Shown one piece after another: positions 12,834-19,716 of a stretch of DNA of 19,841 nt. The DNA is taken from positions 1 through 19,841 of the forward strand of contig BNUY01000042.1 of assembly GCA_025997715.1 (NCBI GenBank). Direction: 5' to 3'. The position numbers and the translations under genes were made by a program. How positions within the stretch are numbered: the stretch's first letter is position 1; every line of letters starts with the position of its first letter. This stretch comes from Spirochaetia bacterium. Lineage in GTDB: Bacteria > Spirochaetota > Spirochaetia > Treponematales > Breznakiellaceae. Below the pieces are notes generated by a model. It was not told the DNA's origin. It made no database searches and saw only the letters and a list, made by a program, of their open reading frames with translations.

Positions 12834-13496
12834 ATGTACAGAATATTGACAATTATGATGATTACCGTAATGGTGTCCGCCTGTTCCCAACTGGATGTGG
12901 TGGGGACGGATTCAAAACGTTCCTTCACCGCAGTGTTGGACGCACTGCCCGGTAACATCGCTGCGGATGAAATGAACGCCGGCTGGTCCCTCGCCGCGCC
13001 GGACGGGGCTGCCCGTTTTATCTGGAGCGCCGACTACAGCAAGAGCCCCCTCCATGACGTTATGTTAGAGGTGGATGCCCGGCCCTTTCTTGACGCGGGC
13101 CTGAATCCCGATAAGCTGCCGGAGGACATCGCGTTCTACGAAGGTAAACTTATGGTGGGGACGAAACTGGGGAACAATCAATTGAAGTATTCCGGCGCAC
13201 CTACGCCCCTTGCATCCTATGAGCAGATCGTTACGCTATACCGAAAGACCATCGGCTACCATGCCGCCCTGGATCATTACGGCGTAAGCATCGGGGAGGG
13301 CAACCTCTTTGAGTGGGCCAAGGATATGAGTACCAACGACAAGGATATTGTTTTTGTCCTCAACCCCGAACCGTTTATCAATGCCGGCGTTAACCCCAAC
13401 GCGGTTCAGGGGTGGACCTTCGCAAAGGTTCCGGTGGACATTAACGGGAAACCGGTTGAGGTAGATAAACTCTTAAAGCCTTTTAATGTGCGGTAA
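12834..13496 (+). CDS. Lipoprotein with internal duplication, copper operon
   Basis: A 220-aa predicted lipoprotein: short hydrophobic signal ending in VSA-C17, a good lipobox. The mature part contains two related segments, ARPFLDAGLNPDKL and PEPFINAGVNPNAV, about 110 residues apart, each preceded by a beta strand (VMLEVD, IVFVLN). That suggests two copies of one small fold. There are no other cysteines. I do not recognise a named family. It has AAAGGAG six bases before ATG 12834, 12 nt after copA, so it is co-transcribed and probably serves metal export or binding at the outer face of the membrane; the function is inferred only from context. Confidence 0.75.
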   Translation: MYRILTIMMITVMVSACSQLDVVGTDSKRSFTAVLDALPGNIAADEMNAGWSLAAPDGAARFIWSADYSKSPLHDVMLEVDARPFLDAGLNPDKLPEDIAFYEGKLMVGTKLGNNQLKYSGAPTPLASYEQIVTLYRKTIGYHAALDHYGVSIGEGNLFEWAKDMSTNDKDIVFVLNPEPFINAGVNPNAVQGWTFAKVPVDINGKPVEVDKLLKPFNVR

Positions 13497-13510
13497 CGGT
13501 GGAGTGCTCT

Positions 13511-13918
13511 ATGAAAGAAACAGGAATAGTAGTAAATCTAAAAGGCGCATTGGCAACCGTTAAGGTTACGCGCCAAGCAGCCTCAAGCGGCTGTTGTCAT
13601 TTTGATACTACCAGGGACGAATTCCTGGACGCCAATAATACCTGTAATGCCGCCGTTAATGACCGGGTATCCGTCGAATCGGCGGCGGAAACAGAAAAAA
13701 GCCAAGCCTTTATACAATTCGGCATATACACAGCCGGTTTTGTATTTGGTTTAGTAGCGGGCAATTACGCAGCCGGTCTATTCAATGCGGAAACTATGCG
13801 GGAGGCCTTTTCCGCAGCGGCGGCCCTGGCAGCAGTTATTATAACCCGCCTTATTTACAAACGCCTTTCCGGCAACACCGTAAAGAAGCTGCCGGTTATC
13901 AATTATATAGAGCAGTAA
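13511..13918 (+). CDS. RseC/MucC-like membrane protein
   Basis: A 135-aa protein with the pattern of the RseC/MucC (SoxR-reducing system) family: ETGIVVNLKGALATVKVTRQ, a cysteine cluster (SSGCCHF, then NNTCNAA), a GD-like NDRVSVES turn, then two transmembrane helices (about 71-90 and 100-120) and a basic cytoplasmic end. RseC proteins accompany Rnf-type electron-transfer complexes, so the family role is redox at the membrane. Here it is the last gene of a copper operon, where the Cys cluster may instead bind copper. I set the start at ATG 13511 because GGAG lies six bases before it. Confidence 0.78.
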   Translation: MKETGIVVNLKGALATVKVTRQAASSGCCHFDTTRDEFLDANNTCNAAVNDRVSVESAAETEKSQAFIQFGIYTAGFVFGLVAGNYAAGLFNAETMREAFSAAAALAAVIITRLIYKRLSGNTVKKLPVINYIEQ

Positions 13919-13932
13919 AGAACATGCCATAG

Positions 13933-13962
13933 TGTGCAGTTTCTTCCGCACATACAGTTTTT
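13933..13962 (+). terminator. Possible weak terminator of the copper operon
   Basis: TGTGC (13933-13937) and GCACA (13948-13952) form a short hairpin, followed five bases later by TTTTT. It lies 15 nt after the last stop codon, between convergent operons. The stem is short, so this is tentative. Confidence 0.35.
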
Positions 13963-13983
13963 GCGATATAGTGACGGCGTAGC

Positions 13984-14118
13984 GGAAGGAGCGGGGCATG
14001 ACGGACCGAATGCATATGCGTGTCCCTGCGTACGGAGACCTATTCGGGCCCCCTGGGGCCGGGCTTCGGGAGCAGATTCTCGCATCCGCATGAGCGTCCG
14101 GCATACCCCACTCCTTCC
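13984..14118 (-). repeat. 135-bp imperfect inverted repeat downstream of potD
   Basis: The two ends, GGAAGGAG (13984-13991) and CTCCTTCC (14111-14118), begin arms of about 65 bases that pair almost to the centre, where GGCCCC-CT-GGGGCC (14047-14060) closes the structure. On the minus strand, the sense of potD, three of the differences between the arms read as G-U pairs. On the plus strand the same positions are A-C mismatches. The element therefore looks selected as RNA in the potD direction, or is a mobile palindromic repeat. Confidence 0.65.
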
Positions 14119-14129
14119 GGCTTTGCCAT
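14040..14129 (-). CDS. 29-codon ORF coupled to potD
   Basis: ATG at 14127-14129 has a perfect AGGAGG five bases upstream, and that site overlaps the potD stop codon. The peptide begins MAKPEGVGYAGRSCGCENLL and ends in a Pro/Gly-rich PKPGPRGPE. It lies almost wholly inside the inverted repeat, so its codons are constrained by pairing. It could be a real small peptide, a ribosome-dependent switch that unfolds the hairpin, or an accident. No family is recognised. Confidence 0.35.
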   Translation of the reverse strand: MAKPEGVGYAGRSCGCENLLPKPGPRGPE

Positions 14130-14138
14130 CACGTCCTC

Positions 14139-15215
14139 CTATTTTCCCGCCGCCCCCCTAAACGCAGTCCAAACCCGGTTATGTTCCTCCTCCGCCTCTT
14201 CGCTGATATTCCGGATCATCTCCATATCCACATTGAACCCCGCAGGCAGAGTAAGGAAGGGCTTGTATTCATCGCTGATATAGGGGTCCGAAGCGGAGTA
14301 GGTACTGTAGTACCCCAGATATTCAAAGCACGCCGCCCCCCGCCGGGCATCCAGGATGTAGTTGAGAAAGGCGTAAGCCGCATCGGGATTCGGCGCTTTG
14401 CCGGGGATGAAGCTCCCCATGATCCCAAACCCGATTCCCTCTGAGGGGAACACCACCGCCAGGCCGGGGTTCTCCATTTTTGCGGTGGTTACCTGGGAGG
14501 TGTACATCACCGCTGCGGCAATCTCCCCGGAAAGCAGTTCCTCCTCCAGCCTGTCGTCCCGGATCAGCCGGATATTTGGCGCAAGGCCCAGGAGCTTTTC
14601 CCCCGCCTGCCGGATCACCGCAGTATCGTTGATGTTATAACTTTGCCCCAGCACCTTGAGCGCCATCCCGTTGATGACCCGGTAGTTGCCGATCAGTCCG
14701 ACATTACCCCGCAGGACTACATCCCAAAGGTCGGCGTATCCCTTGATGCTCACCGACACCCTGCCCGGATCATACACAATGGTCTGCACCCCGGCGCCGT
14801 AGGGGACCGTATACGCATCATCGGGATCGTAGAAGGGTTTCTGATAGCTGGGATTGATGTTCCGGTAATTGGGAAGCTTTGCCTTATCCAGCTTCTGCAC
14901 CAACCCTTCCGCAATGGCGGTCTCGATGATATAGTCATCGGCGATGATGAGATCGTAATCTCCCCCCTTGGCGGTTTGCAGCTTCGTCAACATGGTTTCG
15001 TTTTCCTCAAAGTTGACATAATTAATGGTGTACCCGGTTTCCTTCTCAAACCCGTCGAGAATCTCCTGGGGAAACATTCCCGCCCAAGTATAGAGGGTAA
15101 GCTGCTTTTTTGCCTTGCCCTCCCGTGAGCCCCCTGCCGGTATTCCTGTTAAGGGAATAAGGAAAAGGGCCAATGCCCAAGCCAGCGCCAATACAACAAA
15201 TCGGTTCTTCTTCAT
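14139..15215 (-). CDS. potD: Spermidine/putrescine ABC transporter, substrate-binding protein
   Basis: A 358-aa periplasmic binding protein of the polyamine type. After a basic start and a hydrophobic signal segment (about 6-26) the mature protein begins with LTLYTWAGMFPQEILDGFEK, the usual first strand of PotD. Further on it has NFEENETMLTKLQTAKGGDYD-like and IADDYIIE segments, the VPYGAGVQTIVYDP hinge, and YTSQV and the Y-A-F-L-N-Y-I-L region. There is no cysteine near the signal end, so it is not an evident lipoprotein. Its ATG overlaps the potC stop (ATGA), and AGGAGA lies upstream. It is the last gene of the operon and delivers polyamines to PotBC. Confidence 0.93.
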   Translation of the reverse strand: MKKNRFVVLALAWALALFLIPLTGIPAGGSREGKAKKQLTLYTWAGMFPQEILDGFEKETGYTINYVNFEENETMLTKLQTAKGGDYDLIIADDYIIETAIAEGLVQKLDKAKLPNYRNINPSYQKPFYDPDDAYTVPYGAGVQTIVYDPGRVSVSIKGYADLWDVVLRGNVGLIGNYRVINGMALKVLGQSYNINDTAVIRQAGEKLLGLAPNIRLIRDDRLEEELLSGEIAAAVMYTSQVTTAKMENPGLAVVFPSEGIGFGIMGSFIPGKAPNPDAAYAFLNYILDARRGAACFEYLGYYSTYSASDPYISDEYKPFLTLPAGFNVDMEMIRNISEEAEEEHNRVWTAFRGAAGK

Positions 15216-16006
15216 TTCAGATCTCCTATAATTTCTTTATTTTGTCCGTGCCGGGGCTTGCCCACAGCGGCGGATATCAAACACAGTAGTATTGTGGCGA
15301 CAAAGAGCAATGTACAGAGCGCGTTGGTTTTCGGCGTAACCCCCGTCTTAATCTGGGAGAAAATCCTGATGGGCAGGGTATTGGTATTGGGCCCCGTAAC
15401 AAACACGCTGACAATCACGTCGTCAAAACTCATGGCAAAGGCGATAAGCATCCCCGACACAACCGCCGGCAGTATCAGCGGGAGGGTGATGTCGAAAAAC
15501 GCCTGCCGGGGGGCCGCCCCCAGATCCTTCGCCGCCTCCACATAGCTTTTATCCAGCCCCGCAAGCCGCGCCTTAACCACCATATACACGTAGGGTATAC
15601 AAAAACACGTGTGGGCTATTACCAGGGTGACCATCCCCCGGGGAAACGCCAGCAGTGAAAAGAAAGCCAGCAACACCATCCCCAGAATAATTTCCGGGAT
15701 CATAATGGGCAGAATAGAAAGGTGTTCCAGTGTCCTGGCGCAGATTCCCAAATCGCCCTGTGTCCCAACCGCCCCCAGGGTCCCGATGACCCCCGCCAAA
15801 AAGCTTGCGGCCACTGCCAGGATCACACTGTTCCAGAGGGCGCTCCACATGGACCGATCCCGGAACAGTTCCCCGTACCACCGCAGGGAAAACCCGCTCC
15901 ATGTTGAACTCAAACGCCCGGCATTAAAGGAATAGATAATAACCAGCAGTATGGGCACATACATCAAAAACAGGATTACTGCGACATAGCCCTTTTTCAA
16001 GCTCAT
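15212..16006 (-). CDS. potC: Spermidine/putrescine ABC transporter permease
   Basis: A 264-aa inner-membrane permease with about six transmembrane helices. The EAA loop that docks on the ATPase is visible as EAAKDLGAAPRQAFFDITLP (about residues 157-176), followed by ILPAVVSGMLIAFAMSFDDV, typical of PotC. N-terminal helix VAVILFLMYVPILLVIIYSF and SLRWYGELF also fit. Its ATG overlaps the potB stop and its stop overlaps the potD start, both as ATGA. It forms the channel with PotB. Confidence 0.93.
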   Translation of the reverse strand: MSLKKGYVAVILFLMYVPILLVIIYSFNAGRLSSTWSGFSLRWYGELFRDRSMWSALWNSVILAVAASFLAGVIGTLGAVGTQGDLGICARTLEHLSILPIMIPEIILGMVLLAFFSLLAFPRGMVTLVIAHTCFCIPYVYMVVKARLAGLDKSYVEAAKDLGAAPRQAFFDITLPLILPAVVSGMLIAFAMSFDDVIVSVFVTGPNTNTLPIRIFSQIKTGVTPKTNALCTLLFVATILLCLISAAVGKPRHGQNKEIIGDLK

Positions 16007-16869
16007 ACCAGCCCTTCCAAATCACCGCTGCCCCCCAGTGTTCTTGAGATGCGCCGGTAACAATAAATGAACACACTGGTCATGATCATAAGCACCACGC
16101 TCAAGGCTGCAGCGAAGGGCCAGTCGTGTACCTTCATCAATTGCTCCTGTATCAGATTTCCCACCAGCACCACCTTGTTCCCCCCCAAAATATCGGCGAT
16201 AAAGAACAGCCCCATGGAGGGAATAAACGTCAGAACCACCCCGGAAAACAGCCCCGGCATGGTCAGGGGCAGGCTCACCGTCAGGAAAGCCCACACCGGT
16301 GATGCCCCCAGATCCCGGGCCGCCTCCACCAGTTCCCGGTCCAGCTTTTCCGCGCTGGCGAACACCGGGTAAATCATAAAGGGCAGCAACGCGTAGATCA
16401 TCCCGGTAACCACCGCCGGGTAACTATAGAGCAGCCGCAGCGGTTCTTTGGTAAGGTGCAAGCCCATCAAGGCCGCGTCCAGGGGCCCGTTGGCCCGGAA
16501 CACGATGATCCAGCCGTACAGCCGCATCAGGGAACTGGTCCAGAAGGGGATGATCAACAGCAGCATGACCCGGCTCCGCCAGCGCTTCGGGAGCCGCGCC
16601 ATAAAATACCCGAAAGGATACCCCATAAGGATCACCATGGCGGTACTGAACAGCGCCAGTTTGATGGATTGGACAAAGGTTCCCGCGTATTCGGGAATCC
16701 CGATGCGCCGGTAATTCCGCAGGGTAAACGCCGCCGCCACCCCCCAGGCCCCTTCCCGCCGCATAAAGCTCAGGACCAGCATATAGAGCAACGGCCCCAG
16801 CACAAAGATCAGGGTAAAGAGGTACAGGGGAAGCGCCGGGGTAAGCCGGGGTAGGGGAGGCCGCTTCAT
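16003..16869 (-). CDS. potB: Spermidine/putrescine ABC transporter permease
   Basis: A 288-aa inner-membrane permease with six predicted helices. The EAA motif is ELVEAARDLGASPVWAFLTV followed by SLPLTMPGLFSGVVLTFIPS, as expected for PotB. The segment LLIIPFWTSSLMRLYGW after the third helix is also family-typical. The start ATG overlaps the potA stop by four bases. It pairs with PotC to form the polyamine translocation path. Confidence 0.93.
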   Translation of the reverse strand: MKRPPLPRLTPALPLYLFTLIFVLGPLLYMLVLSFMRREGAWGVAAAFTLRNYRRIGIPEYAGTFVQSIKLALFSTAMVILMGYPFGYFMARLPKRWRSRVMLLLIIPFWTSSLMRLYGWIIVFRANGPLDAALMGLHLTKEPLRLLYSYPAVVTGMIYALLPFMIYPVFASAEKLDRELVEAARDLGASPVWAFLTVSLPLTMPGLFSGVVLTFIPSMGLFFIADILGGNKVVLVGNLIQEQLMKVHDWPFAAALSVVLMIMTSVFIYCYRRISRTLGGSGDLEGLV

Positions 16870-17993
16870 GCCGGTTCCTCCCGATCCACAATAACCGCCT
16901 GCGCCGCTTCCGCCCAGTTCACCCGCACTTTTTCCCCGCCTTTTAGCGGCGAATCTATCCCATGCCGGCTTGCCACCAGCGTCTCCCTGACACCCGTCTC
17001 CTCATCCCCCGCCAGCGCCACCGTAATCCTGAGCTGTCCCCCCGCAAAACTTTTCTCCGTAACCCTTGCCGCAAGCCCTTCTTCGCCATCCCGATTCTCC
17101 GTTGACAGTACCAGGTACTCCGAGCGCACCGCCACCGTCAGCTTTTCCCCCGGCTCAACCCCTATCCCCCGGTTTTGCACCCGGACCCGCCCCGCAGGAT
17201 GCTCAAACACCAGGGGATCTCCCCCCGCACAAACGGTTCCCTTCAATATATTGGCGCTTCCCACAAACTGCGCCACATAACTCGTCTTAGGCTGGTCGTA
17301 CACCTCCGGCGCAGACCCGATCTGTTCAAACCGGCCATCCCGCATCACCGCAATCCGGTCCGACATGGTGAGCGCCTCTTCCTGATCGTGGGTTATATAG
17401 ATGAAGGTAATCCCCAATTGCTTTTGAAGCCGTTTCAGTTCCAACTGCATCTGCCGCCGCAGCTGCAAATCCAGGGCGCCCAGGGGCTCATCCAAAAGCA
17501 GTACCTTAGGCCGGTTTACCAAGGCCCGGGCCACCGCCACCCGCTGCCGCTCCCCCCCGGAAAGCTCTGCGGGCAGCCGCCCCTCAAACCCCGAAAGCTG
17601 GACCATTGCCAAGACCTCGCCCACCGTCCGTTGTATCTCCGCCTTGGACCGGCGTTTTAACCGTAGACTATAGCCGATATTCGCCGCCACGTTCATGTGG
17701 GGGAACAGCGCGTAGTTCTGGAACACCATGTTCACGTCCCGCTTATCAGGCGTCAGGCTTCCCACATCCGCCCCGGCAAGAAACACCCTGCCCGCATCCG
17801 CCTTTTCCAGCCCCGCGATGATCCGCAGTGTCGTCGTCTTCCCGCAGCCCGAAGCCCCCAGGAGGGTGATGAACTCCCCGGTTCGCACGGAAAGGTCCAG
17901 CCCCCGCAAAACCGGCGTCCGCTTCCCGCGTCCGAAGCTCTTTTCAATCCCCTCTAAACGCAGCACTTCCTGCGCAGATTCCTGTTTGTTCAC
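16866..17993 (-). CDS. potA: Spermidine/putrescine ABC transporter ATPase
   Basis: A 375-aa ABC ATPase that powers polyamine import. With the chosen start the Walker A is GASGCGKT at 46-53, the Q loop at Q92, the signature LSGGERQ at 144-150, Walker B LLLDEP at 165-170 and the switch His in YITHDQEEALTMSD. A C-terminal TOBE-type domain (about 290-370) is usual for PotA. The frame is open to an ATG at 18090-18092, but that start would add a hydrophobic stretch untypical of PotA and would lie inside the promoter. GTG at 17991-17993 has AAGGG five bases upstream and gives the normal family length, so it is preferred. First gene of potABCD, transcribed from 18054-18082. Confidence 0.93.
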   Translation of the reverse strand: MNKQESAQEVLRLEGIEKSFGRGKRTPVLRGLDLSVRTGEFITLLGASGCGKTTTLRIIAGLEKADAGRVFLAGADVGSLTPDKRDVNMVFQNYALFPHMNVAANIGYSLRLKRRSKAEIQRTVGEVLAMVQLSGFEGRLPAELSGGERQRVAVARALVNRPKVLLLDEPLGALDLQLRRQMQLELKRLQKQLGITFIYITHDQEEALTMSDRIAVMRDGRFEQIGSAPEVYDQPKTSYVAQFVGSANILKGTVCAGGDPLVFEHPAGRVRVQNRGIGVEPGEKLTVAVRSEYLVLSTENRDGEEGLAARVTEKSFAGGQLRITVALAGDEETGVRETLVASRHGIDSPLKGGEKVRVNWAEAAQAVIVDREEPA

Positions 17994-18053
17994 AATTTCC
18001 CTTATGCATACAATAATAGCTGACAAACTATACAAAAATAGTAGGCTATATAA

Positions 18054-18082
18054 AGTGTAAATTCCAAGCCCCGGATTGTCAA
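18054..18082 (-). promoter_or_regulatory. Promoter of potABCD
   Basis: On the minus strand a consensus TTGACA (18077-18082) is followed after 17 nt by TACACT (18054-18059). Transcription would begin near 18047, leaving a leader of about 54 nt before the potA GTG. The -35 box overlaps the opposite -35 box at 18076-18081. Confidence 0.7.
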
Positions 18083-18104
18083 TAGAACGCATTTGGTCTA
18101 TACT
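18076..18104 (+). promoter_or_regulatory. Leaderless promoter of the AAA/PD-(D/E)XK gene
   Basis: TTGTCA (18076-18081), a 17-nt spacer and TATACT (18099-18104) form a good promoter. Only six bases separate the -10 box from ATG 18111, so the message should start at or within a base of the ATG. No Shine-Dalgarno precedes it. Confidence 0.7.
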
Positions 18105-18110
18105 CGGGTA

Positions 18111-19673
18111 ATGAGCCGAAAATTTCCCATTGGATTACAGGATTTTGCTAAAATTCGGGAGGACGGCTTCGTCTATGTGGATAAAACGGCCCGAATCCAT
18201 GAATTGCTGACCGGTTCGGGGGGTGTATTTTTTCTATCCCGTCCCCGGCGGTTTGGGAAGTCGCTGCTCTGTTCCACCCTGGGCGCCATATTTGAAGCGC
18301 GGCGGGAGCTTTTTGCCGGGCTCGCGATAGATTCCCTTGAATGGGGCTGGAAAAAACACCCGGTGATCAAAATCGACCTGAACCCCGGGAATTACGATCT
18401 GGGCGTTGATACCCTCTATACCCGTATTAATACCGCGCTTGAATTGTGCGCAAAAAAATATGGAGTTCCCTTTAAGGGGGAAAACATAAGCGACCGGTTT
18501 ATATGGCTGCTAACGAATTTATCCAACACCTTTGGCGAAAAAGTTGCGGTCATCATCGACGAGTACGATAAGCCCCTGCTTTCTACTATTGACAATCCCG
18601 AGGTGCATAAAAAGATACGAAGCGTACTCAAGGGCTTTTATGGCGTGTTGAAATCCTACGATGAATACCTGAAATTTGTGTTCCTGACCGGGGTTACCAA
18701 ATTTGCACAGGTGAGTATATTTTCGGACCTGAATAATCTAAAAGATATTTCCATGGATCCCCGCTATAATGATCTCTGCGGGATCACCCAGGAAGAGCTG
18801 GAACGGGATTTTGCGGAAGAGATAGGGCAAGTGATCCTGAATAAGAAGTTGGATCGGCAAACATATCTTGACGAGCTTAAACATTTTTATAATGGCTACC
18901 GTTTTTCGGAAAATCTGCTTACCGTTTATAATCCCTTTGGTTTGTTAAACCACTTTGATCTGAACGGGACCTTCGAAAGCTACTGGTATAATACCGCAAC
19001 GCCCACTTTTCTTGTCAAATTAATAGAAGATCAAAAGATCGATATACTGAACCTGGAACAGATGAGCCTGGTGAAGTCTGATTTTAAACGGTTTGACGCC
19101 GAAAACATGGAAGCAGTTCCGGTTCTCTACCAATCTGGATACCTAACCATTGTTAACTATGATGAAGAATTTGACGAATTCTTTTTGGATTACCCCAATG
19201 AAGAAGTGCGGACATCTTTTTCAAAATCATTAATGGAACATTATATCCATGCACCGGAAACTGATTTGCGGGCATTGTCCAGGACGCTGCCTAAGGCGCT
19301 TATACAGGGTGATGCTGACGGCGCGGTACATGCTATTAAGTCATTTCTGGCAGGTGTGCCCTATGACATTCAAATAGAAGACGAGAAGTACTATCAAACC
19401 GTGTTTCATCTTATTTTCCGGATGCTGGGTCTAAGCTGCCGTTCCGAGGTGCGCCTTGCCGCCGGCCGCATAGATGGCCTAGTGGAAACAAAAAACTACG
19501 TTTACTGTTTTGAGTTCAAGCTGAACAAATCCGCCGGGGAGGCGCTGGCCCAGATAGACAGTAAAGACTATCTGCTGCCCTGGCAGGGAAACGGAAAGAA
19601 GCTGTTTAAGGTCGGGGTGAATTTTCTTTACAAAGATCGAAATATTAATGAATGGAAAGTGGTTGTTGGGTGA
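18111..19673 (+). CDS. AAA-ATPase-like / PD-(D/E)XK nuclease domain protein
   Basis: A 520-aa protein of the AAA-ATPase-like family joined to a C-terminal PD-(D/E)XK nuclease-like domain, common in multicopy form in gut Bacteroidetes, clostridia and treponemes. The opening KFPIGLQDFAKIREDGFVYV and VDKTARIHELL is diagnostic. Walker A is RPRRFGKSLL (GKS at 49-51), Walker B VIIDEYDKP (D150-E151), and a sensor-like FLTGVTKFAQVSIFSDLNNL follows. The nuclease core is RID455 and E468-F-K470 in YCFEFKLN. The length is full. The ATG at 18111 is chosen over in-frame TTG 18093, since the latter lies in the promoter. The function of the family is not established; roles in nucleic-acid processing or conflict are proposed. 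It is divergent from potA, probably by chance of insertion. Confidence 0.88.
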   Translation: MSRKFPIGLQDFAKIREDGFVYVDKTARIHELLTGSGGVFFLSRPRRFGKSLLCSTLGAIFEARRELFAGLAIDSLEWGWKKHPVIKIDLNPGNYDLGVDTLYTRINTALELCAKKYGVPFKGENISDRFIWLLTNLSNTFGEKVAVIIDEYDKPLLSTIDNPEVHKKIRSVLKGFYGVLKSYDEYLKFVFLTGVTKFAQVSIFSDLNNLKDISMDPRYNDLCGITQEELERDFAEEIGQVILNKKLDRQTYLDELKHFYNGYRFSENLLTVYNPFGLLNHFDLNGTFESYWYNTATPTFLVKLIEDQKIDILNLEQMSLVKSDFKRFDAENMEAVPVLYQSGYLTIVNYDEEFDEFFLDYPNEEVRTSFSKSLMEHYIHAPETDLRALSRTLPKALIQGDADGAVHAIKSFLAGVPYDIQIEDEKYYQTVFHLIFRMLGLSCRSEVRLAAGRIDGLVETKNYVYCFEFKLNKSAGEALAQIDSKDYLLPWQGNGKKLFKVGVNFLYKDRNINEWKVVVG

Positions 19674-19680
19674 AAACTAC

Positions 19681-19709
19681 TTGACGTTTTTCTTCCCGTG
19701 CGATATATT
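19681..19709 (+). promoter_or_regulatory. Promoter-like element near right edge
   Basis: TTGACG (19681-19686), a 17-nt spacer and TATATT (19704-19709) match the consensus well. An ATG follows after seven bases at 19717, the same leaderless geometry as at 7909 and 18111. It lies eight bases after the stop of the preceding gene. Confidence 0.5.
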
Positions 19710-19716
19710 CCTTTAC

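Noticed and set aside
14020..14283. Plus-strand open frames across 13934-14444
   Set aside because: They cross the inverted repeat and run antisense through potD; no ribosome site or family pattern.
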